In this document: piece after piece, positions 1 through 8,137 of the stretch | Layout: every line of letters starts with the position of its first letter | Numbering within the stretch: the stretch's first letter is position 1 | Assembly (NCBI GenBank): GCA_035565775.1 | Contig: DATMRW010000008.1 | Location: 169,530 to 233,529 of the forward strand | Source of the DNA: PRO6 sp035565775 | GTDB lineage: Bacteria; Pseudomonadota; Alphaproteobacteria; Rhizobiales; Xanthobacteraceae | DNA: 64,000 nucleotides | Reading direction: 5' to 3' | The notes under the pieces: generated by a model | Databases searched by the model: none | What the model was told of the DNA's origin: nothing | The model's input: only the letters and a program-made list of their open reading frames with translations | Made by a program: the position numbers and the translations under genes

Positions 1-1
1 G

Positions 2-244
2 AGGGTCGGCCCCCTCACCGACCCGACCGCTCACGGCGGGCCGGCAGAGGACGCCTTCCATCTCGTGTTACCGACCTATCCGGGCTACGGCTTTTCGGGC
101 AAGCCAACGAACGGCGACTGGGCGCCTCCGCATGTCGCGCGCGCCTGGCACGAACTGATGCGGCGACTGGGATATACGCACTACGTGGCCCAGGGCGGGC
201 TCTTCAGTCGAGGGATCCGGGCGGCGTTCAAGTCGCTTCGTTGA
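2..244 (+). pseudogene. Epoxide hydrolase remnant (truncated)
   Basis: Frame 2 reads a piece of an alpha/beta-hydrolase epoxide hydrolase of the EHN family, entering from the left window edge: PLTDPTAHGG, then LPTYPGYGFSGKP, then ARAWHELMRRLGY and YVAQGG. In intact family members AQGG is followed by the nucleophile motif DWG. Here the homology stops right after AQGG and the frame ends 16 codons later at a TGA. The nucleophile, the rest of the catalytic triad and the lid are therefore missing. I read it as a decayed gene broken just before its active site; its 5' part lies outside the window. Confidence 0.7.
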
Positions 245-522
245 CGAAGGCATGGCTGGGTTACTGCTTGGATCGAAATGCCTCGGGCATCAAGCTCGGG
301 GTCTTTGCTATGGCCCGACCGGATCGATAGCGACTTCCGACGACACCTCTAATCGCCCAACGATGGATTAGCGTTGACCGTTTCTAACAGACCAGGCCGC
401 CTTGCCCAGCAAGGCAACTTGGCAAGACGTCAACGCGCGCGCGATTGTAGGCAAACGAGGAGCGGGCCTATACGGCTGACACTGGGGAGCGAAGCGACCA
501 TTATTCTGAGTGGTGAGTAGCT
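245..522. other. Intergenic stretch, nothing recognised
   Basis: Between the epoxide hydrolase remnant and the tRNA I see no coding frame with a recognisable product, no insertion-sequence ends and no copy of the tRNA 3' end. It may be decayed sequence downstream of the tRNA. Confidence 0.4.
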
Positions 523-599
523 TGGCGCGCTCGGAGAGATTCGAACTCCCGGCCCTCGGAATCGAAATCCGATGCTCTATCCAGCTGAGCTACGAGCGC
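523..599 (-). tRNA. tRNA-Arg (anticodon TCG)
   Basis: Read on the minus strand the sequence folds as a full cloverleaf. The acceptor arm GCGCTCG (593-599) pairs with CGAGCGC (527-533). The D arm is GCTC/GAGC, the anticodon stem is TCGGA/TCCGA with loop TTTCGAT, giving anticodon TCG, which reads CGA. The T arm is GGGAG/CTCTC with loop TTCGAAT. The discriminator base is G (526) and the CCA end is encoded (523-525). It is isolated from other RNA genes and sits between a broken gene and accessory genes, a usual position for a tRNA used as an integration site, although no second copy of its 3' end is visible here. Confidence 0.95.
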
Positions 600-882
600 A
601 CGCGCTGCTTATTGCTGAAAATGCGCCGTTTTTCAAGCTAGACGCCGACTTCTGCAGAAGAACGCATGGGGACCATGTGACTTCGTAAAGGCCCCTAAGG
701 TCCGGGGGACCCGAAAAGGTCCCGAATTTCTGTACACGACTGGTTCCAGAGCATAAACTCAGGCACCTTGCCCCGCCCCGTGGCTGTTTTGCAGAATACG
801 GCCCGCCCCGCGGGCACCTTGATCAAGGCTGGTTCACAATACGCACCTGGGGAACGAGGTTTGCGCTTAAGTGAGCAGATGT
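600..882. other. Intergenic stretch, nothing recognised
   Basis: Region upstream of the tRNA and downstream of the XRE regulator. It presumably holds the tRNA promoter. I found no gene, repeat or strong hairpin. Confidence 0.35.
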
Positions 883-1221
883 TCAGCGTGCCTCAATCAG
901 ACTGATCAGCGATGTTGCACCGTCTCCAATGTCATCTCCGAAAAGATGCCCATAAGTGACGGGATCATAGTAACGCATGATCTGCTTCACAAAAATGCGT
1001 GTCGGCAGCCCAAGGGCCTTTGCCCACGAGTCGTAACTATCGATCGGAACCTTGCCGCGCCCGGTCTCGATTTGAGAAATGTAGGTGTAGTAAAGTACGC
1101 CTACCATCTCAGCCATTTCGCGCTGTGAGATGCCGCGTTTCTCGCGGAGCTCTTTCAACCATACGCCCGCCTCGCGTCGGAGCTCCAGCACTTCAGGCGT
1201 CTGTCTAGCGTGGGTGTACAT
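883..1221 (-). CDS. XRE-family HTH transcriptional regulator
   Basis: A 112-residue cytoplasmic DNA-binding protein. Residues ~20-72 form an XRE/Cro helix-turn-helix: LKELREKRGISQREMAEMVG, then YISQIETGRGKVP, the typical recognition helix and following turn. The C-terminal ~40 residues (IMRYYDPVTYG and on) are not a known ligand domain. The ATG has GGAG six bases upstream. It reads in the same direction as the large RTX gene upstream of it (its start is 118 bases from the RTX stop), with a strong nested inverted repeat between them, so it is probably a separate unit. Target unknown; it may control the RTX gene or itself. Confidence 0.85.
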   Translation of the reverse strand: MYTHARQTPEVLELRREAGVWLKELREKRGISQREMAEMVGVLYYTYISQIETGRGKVPIDSYDSWAKALGLPTRIFVKQIMRYYDPVTYGHLFGDDIGDGATSLISLIEAR

Positions 1222-1252
1222 TCCAAGCTCCAGGGATTGCTACGTGCCATCC

Positions 1253-1297
1253 GGCACAGGCCCCGCTGCCGTAGCAGCGGGGAGCTTTTCCTGTGCC
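1253..1297. other. Nested inverted repeat between XRE and RTX genes
   Basis: GGCACAGG (1253-1260) pairs with CCTGTGCC (1290-1297), and directly inside it CCCCGCTGC (1261-1269) pairs with GCAGCGGGG (1274-1282) around the loop CGTA. The only unpaired part is a seven-base bulge AGCTTTT. That is 17 perfect pairs. It lies just past the stop of the RTX gene on the minus strand, so it most likely ends that transcript, although no U-run follows on that strand. Other readings are a structured RNA or a protein-binding palindrome. Confidence 0.6.
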
Positions 1298-1339
1298 ACC
1301 CGCCCAGGCCAATGAAGGCCGGAGCGGGCGATTGGTAAA

Positions 1340-4339
1340 TCAGACAGTTAGAACGTTGTTGAACATGGTCGACGTGCTGAGATCGACCACCCCCGACAGC
1401 TTGATGATCACGTCGGTAAACGGGTTATATAAAGGGGAGATAGAGTTATCGACGTAGACATAGGTATCTTCGCCGTACTCGAACCAGCTCACCTTGGAGT
1501 TGGAGGAACCGTTGCCGTGGGCAGCGGCGGTGACGTACTGGAGAAAAGTCGAGTCAGCACCCAGCGTGATTTTCGTCTCGAAGAACTGAGCATTCCCGTT
1601 GTGAACGGCTCCGCTCTGCAGATTGATCTTGTCTGACTTCTCGGCATCCGTAATGGTGAGGAAATCCGTATATGCTCCACGAGCTTCAAGCTTGAAGATG
1701 TCAGCTCCCGCGCCGCCAGTGAACACATCAGCGCCGCCGGTGTAAATGAGCAGATCGTCGCCGTCGCCACCGTTGATGTGGTCATTAGCCGTTGAAGAGC
1801 CAGTCAGGATGTCATTTCCTGAACCGCCGGTGATGTAGACGCGTTCGTTAGGAGTTTTGTTGTGAGAAGTATAGACTACTGCAAGCTCGGCCGCCTTATC
1901 GGCCGGCCCCTGGATGCCGCTGGCGTCGAAAGTGGTGACCCTGGTATTGTGGTTAGAATTGTCGGCGAAGGTGATGCCAGCATTGCCGCTCACGTTGATC
2001 GTCGTGGCCGCATCCGCCTCAAGCTTTACTGTATGCTTGTTGTAGCCACCGCCAGCCGCACTGGTGTCGGTGTCCGTGCTGGTGATGTTGACGGTTTCGA
2101 TATGGGGAAGAATGATCGTCCCAGCATTGATCCCCTCCGCTGCCTTGAGGTGCAGGCCGAAGACATCGTTGGGGTTTGTATTGGCGCCGATCACATTCAC
2201 CGTCGTGGTTCTGGCAGCATTGGCCTCCAGAACGGTCAGGTCGACGTGAGGCCCGACATTGTTGAAGATCGTATTCGAGTTAAGATGACCTGTCTCGATA
2301 CCCTTGAAGCCATAAGCCTCATGCAGTCCGCCAGCAACATTGCCCGAGACACGAAGGTTCTCGAAGTTGGTGATCGACACGAAGGTCGCAAACGTCGAGC
2401 CGTTCAGGTTCAGGACCAGCGTATCGGTGCCGTCGCCGCCATCGATGCTGCCGCCGGGGCCCGGCGCGGCATTGATCGTGACCATGTCATCGCCGGCGCC
2501 CATCTTGATCGCCTTGGTGGTCGCCCCGTTGATCGAGATCGTGTCGTCGCCGTCGCCGCCGGTGAACTGGACGCCGGTGCCCAGATGGGTGCCGAGGGTC
2601 ACGCCCGCCGTGTTGGTGGAGGTGATCGTCTTGGCTGCGCCCAGATTCTGGCTGCTCAAAACAATCGCCGCGTCACCGGCGATGTTGACGTCTGTCGCAC
2701 TGTTCGCAGTCAGAGTATGAATCGTCGACTTCGAACCGGATGAGTCAAGATTGAGGGTCTTGTAGTTGGTGCCGTGGACGGTGATCGCACCTGTGGTGGT
2801 GAGATCGCTGATGTTCAGCGCGAGAGCCGCCACGACCGGCGTGGCCAGCGAGCCGGCAGTGATTCCCAGCATCCAGCCGGTGCCGGACAAATTGACCGTG
2901 CTCAAAGCGCCTGAGTTGATCGACGAGCCATCGCCGAAACTGTTCAGGGTCACAGTGGAGATCGAGCCCGGCGCGGTCGCGGAGCCAGCGTTGGCGTCCT
3001 TGATAGTCACTCTGCCATTGACAACCCCGATCCTACCGTCCACGCCGTTCTCTTTGCCGACAGCCTCGTCCTGGGTAACGGTGACATCGGTCGTCGTGGC
3101 GCCACCCGTGACCGAAACGTTACCCTGCGAGACCGTGTGATTGATAGTGCCCTTCGTGGCTGCAGCCGCACCGGAGGTCTCGGTGACATTGATGGACTGG
3201 CCACCGCCATTGACGGTCACGCCGCCGCGCGGAGCACTTGCCACGTTCAAGAAGGCGGCGTTGTGAATGACGTCAACGTCGCCAGCGGCGTTGACCACTT
3301 CGACCGTTCCGAAGGTCGCGCCATGGGTCGTCACTGAAACATTTTGACCGCCCGTGACCTTTGCGGTGGAGCTGTCCAGCTTCGCCGAGGTGGCATTCAC
3401 ATCCGTCGTCGCCGCCGCCGTCGCATTGATGCCCGCGCCGGCATTGACGTTGAGATCCGTCGCACCGGTCCAGGCGGTGGTGTTGGTCGTCACCGAACTG
3501 CCGCTGGTCATGTTGATGATCTCGATGTTCTTCACCGAGAGATTGGGAATCGTCGTCGTATTGATGCTGTTCGTCTGCACGACGTTGAGCGTGTCGATGC
3601 CGTCGCCCCCATCGAGGCTGTCAGACGCCGTCAGCGTCGGAAGATGGCCGGGGGCTTCGGTGGCGTTGAAAACGTCATCCTTCGCCGTGCCCACAAAGGT
3701 GTCGACGCCGGTGGTCAACGTAAAGGTCTCACCAGGATTCGGGTTCTCGTGGATGAATGCATCCGTCAGGTCCTTCGACTCCTGAACGGTTTCAGGATTG
3801 TCGGTGACGTTCTTGACGGCATCCTTGCTCGGCCCCTTCAGGTTGTCATCGAGCACGACGTCGCCGGACGCATCGATGTGCGTACCGCCGATGCCTATGC
3901 CCGCAAGCTGTTCGGTGAAGTAGGTGCCCGCATCGATCTTGTTCACGATCGTCTCAGCGTCTGCGGGATTGCCTTCGGGGCCAAAAGCGCCGTTGATCAC
4001 ATCGAGAATGAACTGCCCAATGGCTTGCGGATCGTTACCGCGTGCAAGCAGCTCCTTGGTCCAGTAGGCCTTGCCTTCAGGATCGGCTTCACGATTGAAC
4101 AGGTTCATATAAATCTGATCGATGAATGCACTCGGGTTCTCGATCGCAGGAAACTTCAGGTAGGGATACATCTCGATAGCTTCAGGCTGAACTGAGAACG
4201 AAGCTGCAGCCTCGGCCCAGGAATAATGTCCGCTATTGAGCTGAGTAACCCAGTAATTCACGCCGTCCGGCTCACCGGCGCGGCCGAAATAGCCGATGTA
4301 AAGTGCCTCGACCTGGCTGAAGGGGGTTTGGATCGCCAT
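1340..4339 (-). CDS. DUF4214/RTX-type secreted surface protein
   Basis: A ~999-residue protein without an N-terminal signal peptide, as expected for type I secretion. Residues ~5-120 hold two DUF4214-like helical repeats (ALYIGYFGRAGEPDGVNYW and IYMNLFNREADPEGKAYW). The long middle is a threonine/valine/asparagine-rich beta-strand region poor in charged residues. RTX calcium-binding nonapeptides occur as GGDGIDTL, GGDGDDTI, GAGDDMV, GGDGTDTL and, near the C-terminus, GGSGNDILTG, GGDGDDLL and GGAGADIF, followed by a ~100-residue C-terminal secretion region. This layout resembles S-layer or biofilm adhesins of alphaproteobacteria. The chosen ATG has CAGGAG at good spacing; an upstream in-frame ATG at 4378 lacks one. 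No type I transporter genes are in the window. Confidence 0.85.
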   Translation of the reverse strand: MAIQTPFSQVEALYIGYFGRAGEPDGVNYWVTQLNSGHYSWAEAAASFSVQPEAIEMYPYLKFPAIENPSAFIDQIYMNLFNREADPEGKAYWTKELLARGNDPQAIGQFILDVINGAFGPEGNPADAETIVNKIDAGTYFTEQLAGIGIGGTHIDASGDVVLDDNLKGPSKDAVKNVTDNPETVQESKDLTDAFIHENPNPGETFTLTTGVDTFVGTAKDDVFNATEAPGHLPTLTASDSLDGGDGIDTLNVVQTNSINTTTIPNLSVKNIEIINMTSGSSVTTNTTAWTGATDLNVNAGAGINATAAATTDVNATSAKLDSSTAKVTGGQNVSVTTHGATFGTVEVVNAAGDVDVIHNAAFLNVASAPRGGVTVNGGGQSINVTETSGAAAATKGTINHTVSQGNVSVTGGATTTDVTVTQDEAVGKENGVDGRIGVVNGRVTIKDANAGSATAPGSISTVTLNSFGDGSSINSGALSTVNLSGTGWMLGITAGSLATPVVAALALNISDLTTTGAITVHGTNYKTLNLDSSGSKSTIHTLTANSATDVNIAGDAAIVLSSQNLGAAKTITSTNTAGVTLGTHLGTGVQFTGGDGDDTISINGATTKAIKMGAGDDMVTINAAPGPGGSIDGGDGTDTLVLNLNGSTFATFVSITNFENLRVSGNVAGGLHEAYGFKGIETGHLNSNTIFNNVGPHVDLTVLEANAARTTTVNVIGANTNPNDVFGLHLKAAEGINAGTIILPHIETVNITSTDTDTSAAGGGYNKHTVKLEADAATTINVSGNAGITFADNSNHNTRVTTFDASGIQGPADKAAELAVVYTSHNKTPNERVYITGGSGNDILTGSSTANDHINGGDGDDLLIYTGGADVFTGGAGADIFKLEARGAYTDFLTITDAEKSDKINLQSGAVHNGNAQFFETKITLGADSTFLQYVTAAAHGNGSSNSKVSWFEYGEDTYVYVDNSISPLYNPFTDVIIKLSGVVDLSTSTMFNNVLTV

Positions 4340-5042
4340 AAAGGGCTCCTGCGGTTCTGAAATAAACTTCGTTCGCAAACGTCGCCGGCAGAACTACCGG
4401 GAACAGGAGCTCAGTAAACTCAATACAGTTCATTCGATATTGGACTATCTGACAGCTTGTAATGAAATGCTACTTATGGTTGAATATCTTCAGTCTGAAA
4501 CTTCCGATTGTATTCAAATTTTCGAGTAGGATTATTCTTACTCGCCTCCGGGGCGTTCCGAGCGGAAACCACGCCACGTCATCCAAATGATGCGCATCCG
4601 TGTTTTGAGTAGCGAACATTTCGCGAAGATACGCTTGGCGACAGGACCGCAAACAATGCTGCCTTGAATGCGTAGAGACACCACAGGCCCGACCTCAACG
4701 CCCAAGACCAACGCGCTGCGGCATCGATGGGCATAAAAATACCGCTCCTGCCATTTTCCGCATCAGCAGGCGATGCCGCAGCACAATTCTTGGTTGTAGA
4801 TCGTCGGAGCAATCGAGCAGCCCAACAGAAATAAGCCGATGGCCGGCGCCTCCGCCGCCGTCGAGACAGCCCCGCTCAACCGGGATCCATGACGGATTGA
4901 TCGCCCTCCTCCGCAATTTGCGGCACCGCTCGCCCGCGCGGTCTCTACGAACCTCTAGGTTCGATCAAGTCGCTGTTGCCGCGCCTCCTACTGCGTGCCC
5001 TTCCCGCCGGCATGTGCGGGAATGTGCAAGGGAGGTTACAGA
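4340..5042. other. Long intergenic region, no gene recognised
   Basis: About 700 bases upstream of the RTX gene. Several short open frames exist on both strands but none has a ribosome-binding site plus recognisable protein. The part near 4340-4520 is AT-richer than its surroundings and probably contains the RTX promoter. I see no transposase remnant. Confidence 0.4.
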
Positions 5043-5285
5043 ATGCGGTTTTTTCTCGGGCTTTGCCCGTTGCTTGCCAGTTGCACGATCGGCAATGCCA
5101 CCGAACCCTACGTCAACAAGCTGAAAGGCAAATACGCCCTTTGGGAAGATTTTGAAGGCGGCAAGGTTTGCAAGGTCACCCTCAAGTGCCGAACAGACCA
5201 TCGGCGGCATCGTGTTCGAGGCGACGCCCGCTATGCCAAACGCACTGCAGATGGCTTGGAGAACCTAACTCTGGCGCGGAAATAA
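5043..5285 (+). CDS. Small putative lipoprotein, possibly frameshifted
   Basis: An 80-residue frame beginning MRFFLGLCPLLASC. The start has a strong AAGGGAGG nine bases upstream and the N-terminus ends in a lipobox (LASC, Cys14), so a lipoprotein is likely. The segment KYALWEDFEGGKVCKVTLK resembles the start of AprI/Inh-type metalloprotease inhibitors, whose first beta strands carry a Cys-x-V-x-L pattern. After that point the reading frame becomes arginine-rich and unlike the family, while another frame reads QTIGGIVFEATPA, so a frameshift may have broken the gene. It is the only plus-strand gene in the first 32 kb besides the epoxide hydrolase remnant. Confidence 0.5.
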   Translation: MRFFLGLCPLLASCTIGNATEPYVNKLKGKYALWEDFEGGKVCKVTLKCRTDHRRHRVRGDARYAKRTADGLENLTLARK

Positions 5286-5360
5286 CGCGGGATAGCTGAC
5301 GCAGCGTGTCACCTTACTCGGAGATCCGTACATATGGCAACGCAACGATTTGTAGGTTGC

Positions 5361-5391
5361 AAAAAACAGGGCGGCCCCGCAAGGGCCGCCC
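5361..5391 (-). terminator. Rho-independent terminator after suyB
   Basis: On the minus strand a perfect nine-pair stem GGGCGGCCC/GGGCCGCCC (5383-5391 and 5369-5377, loop of five) is followed by TGTTTTTT. It lies 25 bases past the suyB stop and closes the suyAB unit. Confidence 0.9.
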
Positions 5392-5415
5392 TCGCCGCTC
5401 AAAACGTCGCGACGA

Positions 5416-6696
5416 TCAAGCGCTGCGATAGAGCTTGGTCATGACGAACTCGCGGTGGCCGAGCGATTCAGCAGCCGTGAGGCGACCGTTTGCTGTGCGC
5501 ACGATCATGTCAATCAGCGCATCACCCGCCTGCGGGATCGTCATATCACGACGCAGCACGCCGGACACGTCGACATCGATATGCTCGCCCATCGTCCGCA
5601 CCGTGCGCGGATTACCCGAGATCTTGATAACCGGTACGATCGGATTGCCGATGACGTTGCCCTGCCCGGTCGGGAAGGTGTGCACGACATAGCCCGCCGC
5701 CGCCATCAGGGTCACGCATTCGGCCGCGGCCGACGAGGTGTCCATGAAGTAAAGCCCCGGCCCCTTCGCCGGCGCCTCCGCCGGAATCAGCGCATCGATG
5801 TACTTGCACTCGTGGCCGATCTTTTCGAGGTTGCCCAGCGCCTTCTCTTCGATCGTAGTCAGACCGCCGGCAATGTTGCCCTTCGTCGGCTGGCTGTCGG
5901 AGAGATCGTCGGTCTTGTGAGCCTCGATCACGTCGTCCTGATAGGCCTTCCACATCTTGTACCACTTCTCCGCAACTTCCGGCGTCGCTGCGCGCTCCTT
6001 GCAGAGATGCTCGGCGCCTGTGATCTCGGACGTCTCGCCGAACACGCCGTAGACACCGTGCGGAATGAGCTTGTCGTACATGTTGCCGACCGTCGGGCAT
6101 GACGACAGGCCGGTCGTAGTATCGGACTCGCCGCATTTGGTGGAGATCCACAGCTCGCTGATCGAGCACTCTTCGCGCGGCAGTTCGGAAGCCCATTGCA
6201 GCAGGCGCTTGGCCTGATAGCTCGCCTTGGCGATGGTCGCGATGTCGCCATGCCCTTCGATGCCGAAGCCGACGACCGGCTTGCCGGTCTTGGCGATGCC
6301 ATCCACGACACGGTTGGTCCACTGATCCTCGATGCCGATGACCACCACCGCGGCAACGTTCGGATTGGAGCCGATGCCGATCAGCGTGCGGAAATGCAGA
6401 TCAAGATCCTCGCCGAATTGCAACCGGCCATAGGCGTGCGGCAGGGCCAGCGTGCCGTTGACGTTATTCGCCACCGCTTCGCAGGCGGCATTGGACAGGT
6501 CATCCAGCGGCAGGATGGCGACATGGTTGCGGACGCCGACGCGGCCGTTCTCGCGACGCCAGCCCATGAAGGTCGCATCCGCGTAGTTCTTGGAGGCCAG
6601 CTCGGTCGGCGTCGCCGCGCTCACGAACTGGTCGGGCGCGCCGCCGTTGAACGGATTGGCGTCAGTCTCTGCGTTGATCATCATCTTCTCCGACAT
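5416..6696 (-). CDS. suyB: UxaA-family large subunit, probable (2R)-sulfolactate sulfo-lyase beta
   Basis: A ~426-residue member of the altronate/galactarate dehydratase (UxaA C-terminal) family. SuyAB cleaves (R)-3-sulfolactate to pyruvate and sulfite in the cytoplasm. Family features are GWRRENGRVGVRNHVAILP at the N-terminus, the cysteine segments STKCGESDTTTGLSSCPTVG and GAEHLCKER, and FPTGQGNVIGNPIVPVIKI near the C-terminus. Start: ATG at 6696 follows a GAGAG seven bases after the suyA stop. The split into a separate ~100-residue small subunit and this large one, plus dehydrogenases and a sulfite exporter next door, favours SuyB over altronate dehydratase, which lies among uronate genes. 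The family alone cannot settle the substrate. Confidence 0.75.
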   Translation of the reverse strand: MSEKMMINAETDANPFNGGAPDQFVSAATPTELASKNYADATFMGWRRENGRVGVRNHVAILPLDDLSNAACEAVANNVNGTLALPHAYGRLQFGEDLDLHFRTLIGIGSNPNVAAVVVIGIEDQWTNRVVDGIAKTGKPVVGFGIEGHGDIATIAKASYQAKRLLQWASELPREECSISELWISTKCGESDTTTGLSSCPTVGNMYDKLIPHGVYGVFGETSEITGAEHLCKERAATPEVAEKWYKMWKAYQDDVIEAHKTDDLSDSQPTKGNIAGGLTTIEEKALGNLEKIGHECKYIDALIPAEAPAKGPGLYFMDTSSAAAECVTLMAAAGYVVHTFPTGQGNVIGNPIVPVIKISGNPRTVRTMGEHIDVDVSGVLRRDMTIPQAGDALIDMIVRTANGRLTAAESLGHREFVMTKLYRSA

Positions 6697-6703
6697 GGCT
6701 CTC

Positions 6704-7021
6704 TCACCAGCGCTTCGTTTTGGTGTTGTGAACGTGCACGTGCTCACCCTTCGCCACGTCTTTGATGATCTTGCCGATGTCCTGACCGTACTTGATTGCG
6801 GTATCCCCGGCCTTCAGGTCCGTCAGCGCCACTTTGTGGCCGATCGGAATGTCGTGCTTCACGTGCACTTCAAAGGTGCTGTCGTTTTCGGTGATCACGC
6901 CAAATGCCTTAGTGTTGGCTTTCAGCCCTTCGATCACCGCGACCGCCACGTTGTCCTTCGGACTATGCGCCAGCACATGCGGGTTGCCAGCATCCGTATT
7001 GCTCCGGCCGTTGTCGCTCAT
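6704..7021 (-). CDS. suyA: UxaA SAF-domain small subunit, probable sulfolactate sulfo-lyase alpha
   Basis: A 105-residue SAF-domain protein forming the small subunit of the two-part dehydratase/lyase. Key segments are KHDIPIGHKVAL, AIKYGQDIGK and the terminal GEHVHVHNTKTKRW, the latter typical of the small subunit of UxaA-type enzymes. It pairs with the SuyB-like protein encoded seven bases downstream. The ATG is preceded by AGGAGGACG. A perfect 20-bp palindrome lies 46 bases upstream of the start, so transcription probably begins there and the unit is suyAB only. First ~15 residues are polar and not family-conserved. Confidence 0.75.
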   Translation of the reverse strand: MSDNGRSNTDAGNPHVLAHSPKDNVAVAVIEGLKANTKAFGVITENDSTFEVHVKHDIPIGHKVALTDLKAGDTAIKYGQDIGKIIKDVAKGEHVHVHNTKTKRW

Positions 7022-7067
7022 TTCCTTCGCGTCCTCCTGATGTCCTGTTCGGCCCCGTTCAATATCT

Positions 7068-7087
7068 TATGTCTTATATAAGACATA
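7068..7087. promoter_or_regulatory. Perfect 20-bp palindromic operator before suyA
   Basis: TATGTCTTATATAAGACATA is its own reverse complement. It lies between the comC stop and the suyA start. On the minus strand it is flanked by a TTGTCG and a TAAGAT with 18 bases between, so it could sit between -35 and -10 boxes and act as a repressor site. Very similar sites occur at 13213-13230 and 22987-23004. Size and symmetry fit a dimeric GntR/HutC regulator, two of which are encoded at 13512-15178. Confidence 0.75.
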
Positions 7088-7111
7088 CGACAAATATCTC
7101 GTCAATGCGTT

Positions 7112-8134
7112 TCACGGCGCGAGGGCACTGTCAGCGGTGTTTTCCGCAAGAGCAGTAATTTCGGCCAGCAGAGCGTAATCAACCGCAATCCCTTCGCGCT
7201 CCGCTTTCCTGCGCAGCGCGAGGCGCCGCATGCCAGGCAGCCGCGCGCCCTCCTGCGCCTCGATCGACGCGGCAAGCGCGCCAAAGCGCGCGATCGCATC
7301 GGCAGCGAAGGCCCCAGCATCCAAAGCAAGGATCAATTGTCCGGTGCCCGGCGCGTCGCCCGTGGCATCGAGGAAAGACGACGCTTCCGCCGCAAACCTC
7401 GCACCGGTGAGCCCCGCTGCCAGCAACTCCACCATCAAGGCCAGCGCGATGCCTTTCGCATCGCCAAGCGGCGCCATGGTGCCCCAAAGCGCAGCATCAG
7501 GGTCGGTGGTCGGCTTCCCCTCCGCATCCATCGCCCAGCCTTCGGGAATCGACTCGCCACGTTGTTTGGCCGCCAGAATGTTGCCGCGCGCGACCCGGGA
7601 CAGCGAAAGATCGACGACGATCGGCTCCTGCCCCGGCAGCGGACAAGCGAACGCAATCGGATTGGTGCCGAACACCGCTCGCGAACCGCCCCAAGGCGCC
7701 ATCGCCGCGGGCGTGTTGGCGAACAAGATCGCCACCAGCCCCTGCTGCGTCAGCGCCTCGACCGGGCGGCCCGCCGCCCCGCAATGGTGAGAGCGGCGAA
7801 TGGCAGCGGCGGCCACTCCTTGCGCGCGCGCCACATCCGGAAGCGCCGCAACGGCGGCCTCGAGCGCGGGATAAGCAAAGCCATGCGCGGCATCGACCGC
7901 AACGAGGGCCGGGCGCGGCCTCGTCACTGCGGGCAATGCATCGCCGACGACCTTGCCCGCCCGGACCTGCGCCGCATAGCTCGGCACCCGCGACAGACCA
8001 TGCCCCTTCAGGCCATCGGCTTCGGCACCAACCAAGGCACGGGCAACCGCCGCGGCATTGTTTTCCGCGGTCCCGCAGGCGATCAGCGCGGCCTTCACTT
8101 TGGCCAGAGCTTCCGCAATCGTGACTGTCGGCAT
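7112..8134 (-). CDS. comC: Ldh2-family NAD(P) oxidoreductase, ComC-type sulfolactate dehydrogenase candidate
   Basis: A 340-residue malate/L-lactate dehydrogenase of the Ldh2 (non-Rossmann) family. Conserved features are GLKGHGLSRVPSY near residue 45, SHHCGAAG with the catalytic histidine region near 115, and FGTNPIAFACPLPG. ComC-type members interconvert (R)-sulfolactate and sulfopyruvate. It starts three bases after the slcC stop behind GAGGAGG, so both are translated together. A pair of dehydrogenases of opposite stereochemistry beside suyAB is the known arrangement that turns (S)-sulfolactate into the (R) form. Family members also act on malate, lactate or ureidoglycolate, so the substrate rests on context. 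Confidence 0.75.
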   Translation of the reverse strand: MPTVTIAEALAKVKAALIACGTAENNAAAVARALVGAEADGLKGHGLSRVPSYAAQVRAGKVVGDALPAVTRPRPALVAVDAAHGFAYPALEAAVAALPDVARAQGVAAAAIRRSHHCGAAGRPVEALTQQGLVAILFANTPAAMAPWGGSRAVFGTNPIAFACPLPGQEPIVVDLSLSRVARGNILAAKQRGESIPEGWAMDAEGKPTTDPDAALWGTMAPLGDAKGIALALMVELLAAGLTGARFAAEASSFLDATGDAPGTGQLILALDAGAFAADAIARFGALAASIEAQEGARLPGMRRLALRRKAEREGIAVDYALLAEITALAENTADSALAP

Positions 8135-8137
8135 GGT

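Noticed and set aside
1862..4195. Plus-strand frames of 120-290 codons across the RTX gene
   Set aside because: Arginine/valine-rich shadows of the beta-repeat coding sequence; the minus-strand frame has the DUF4214 and RTX motifs.
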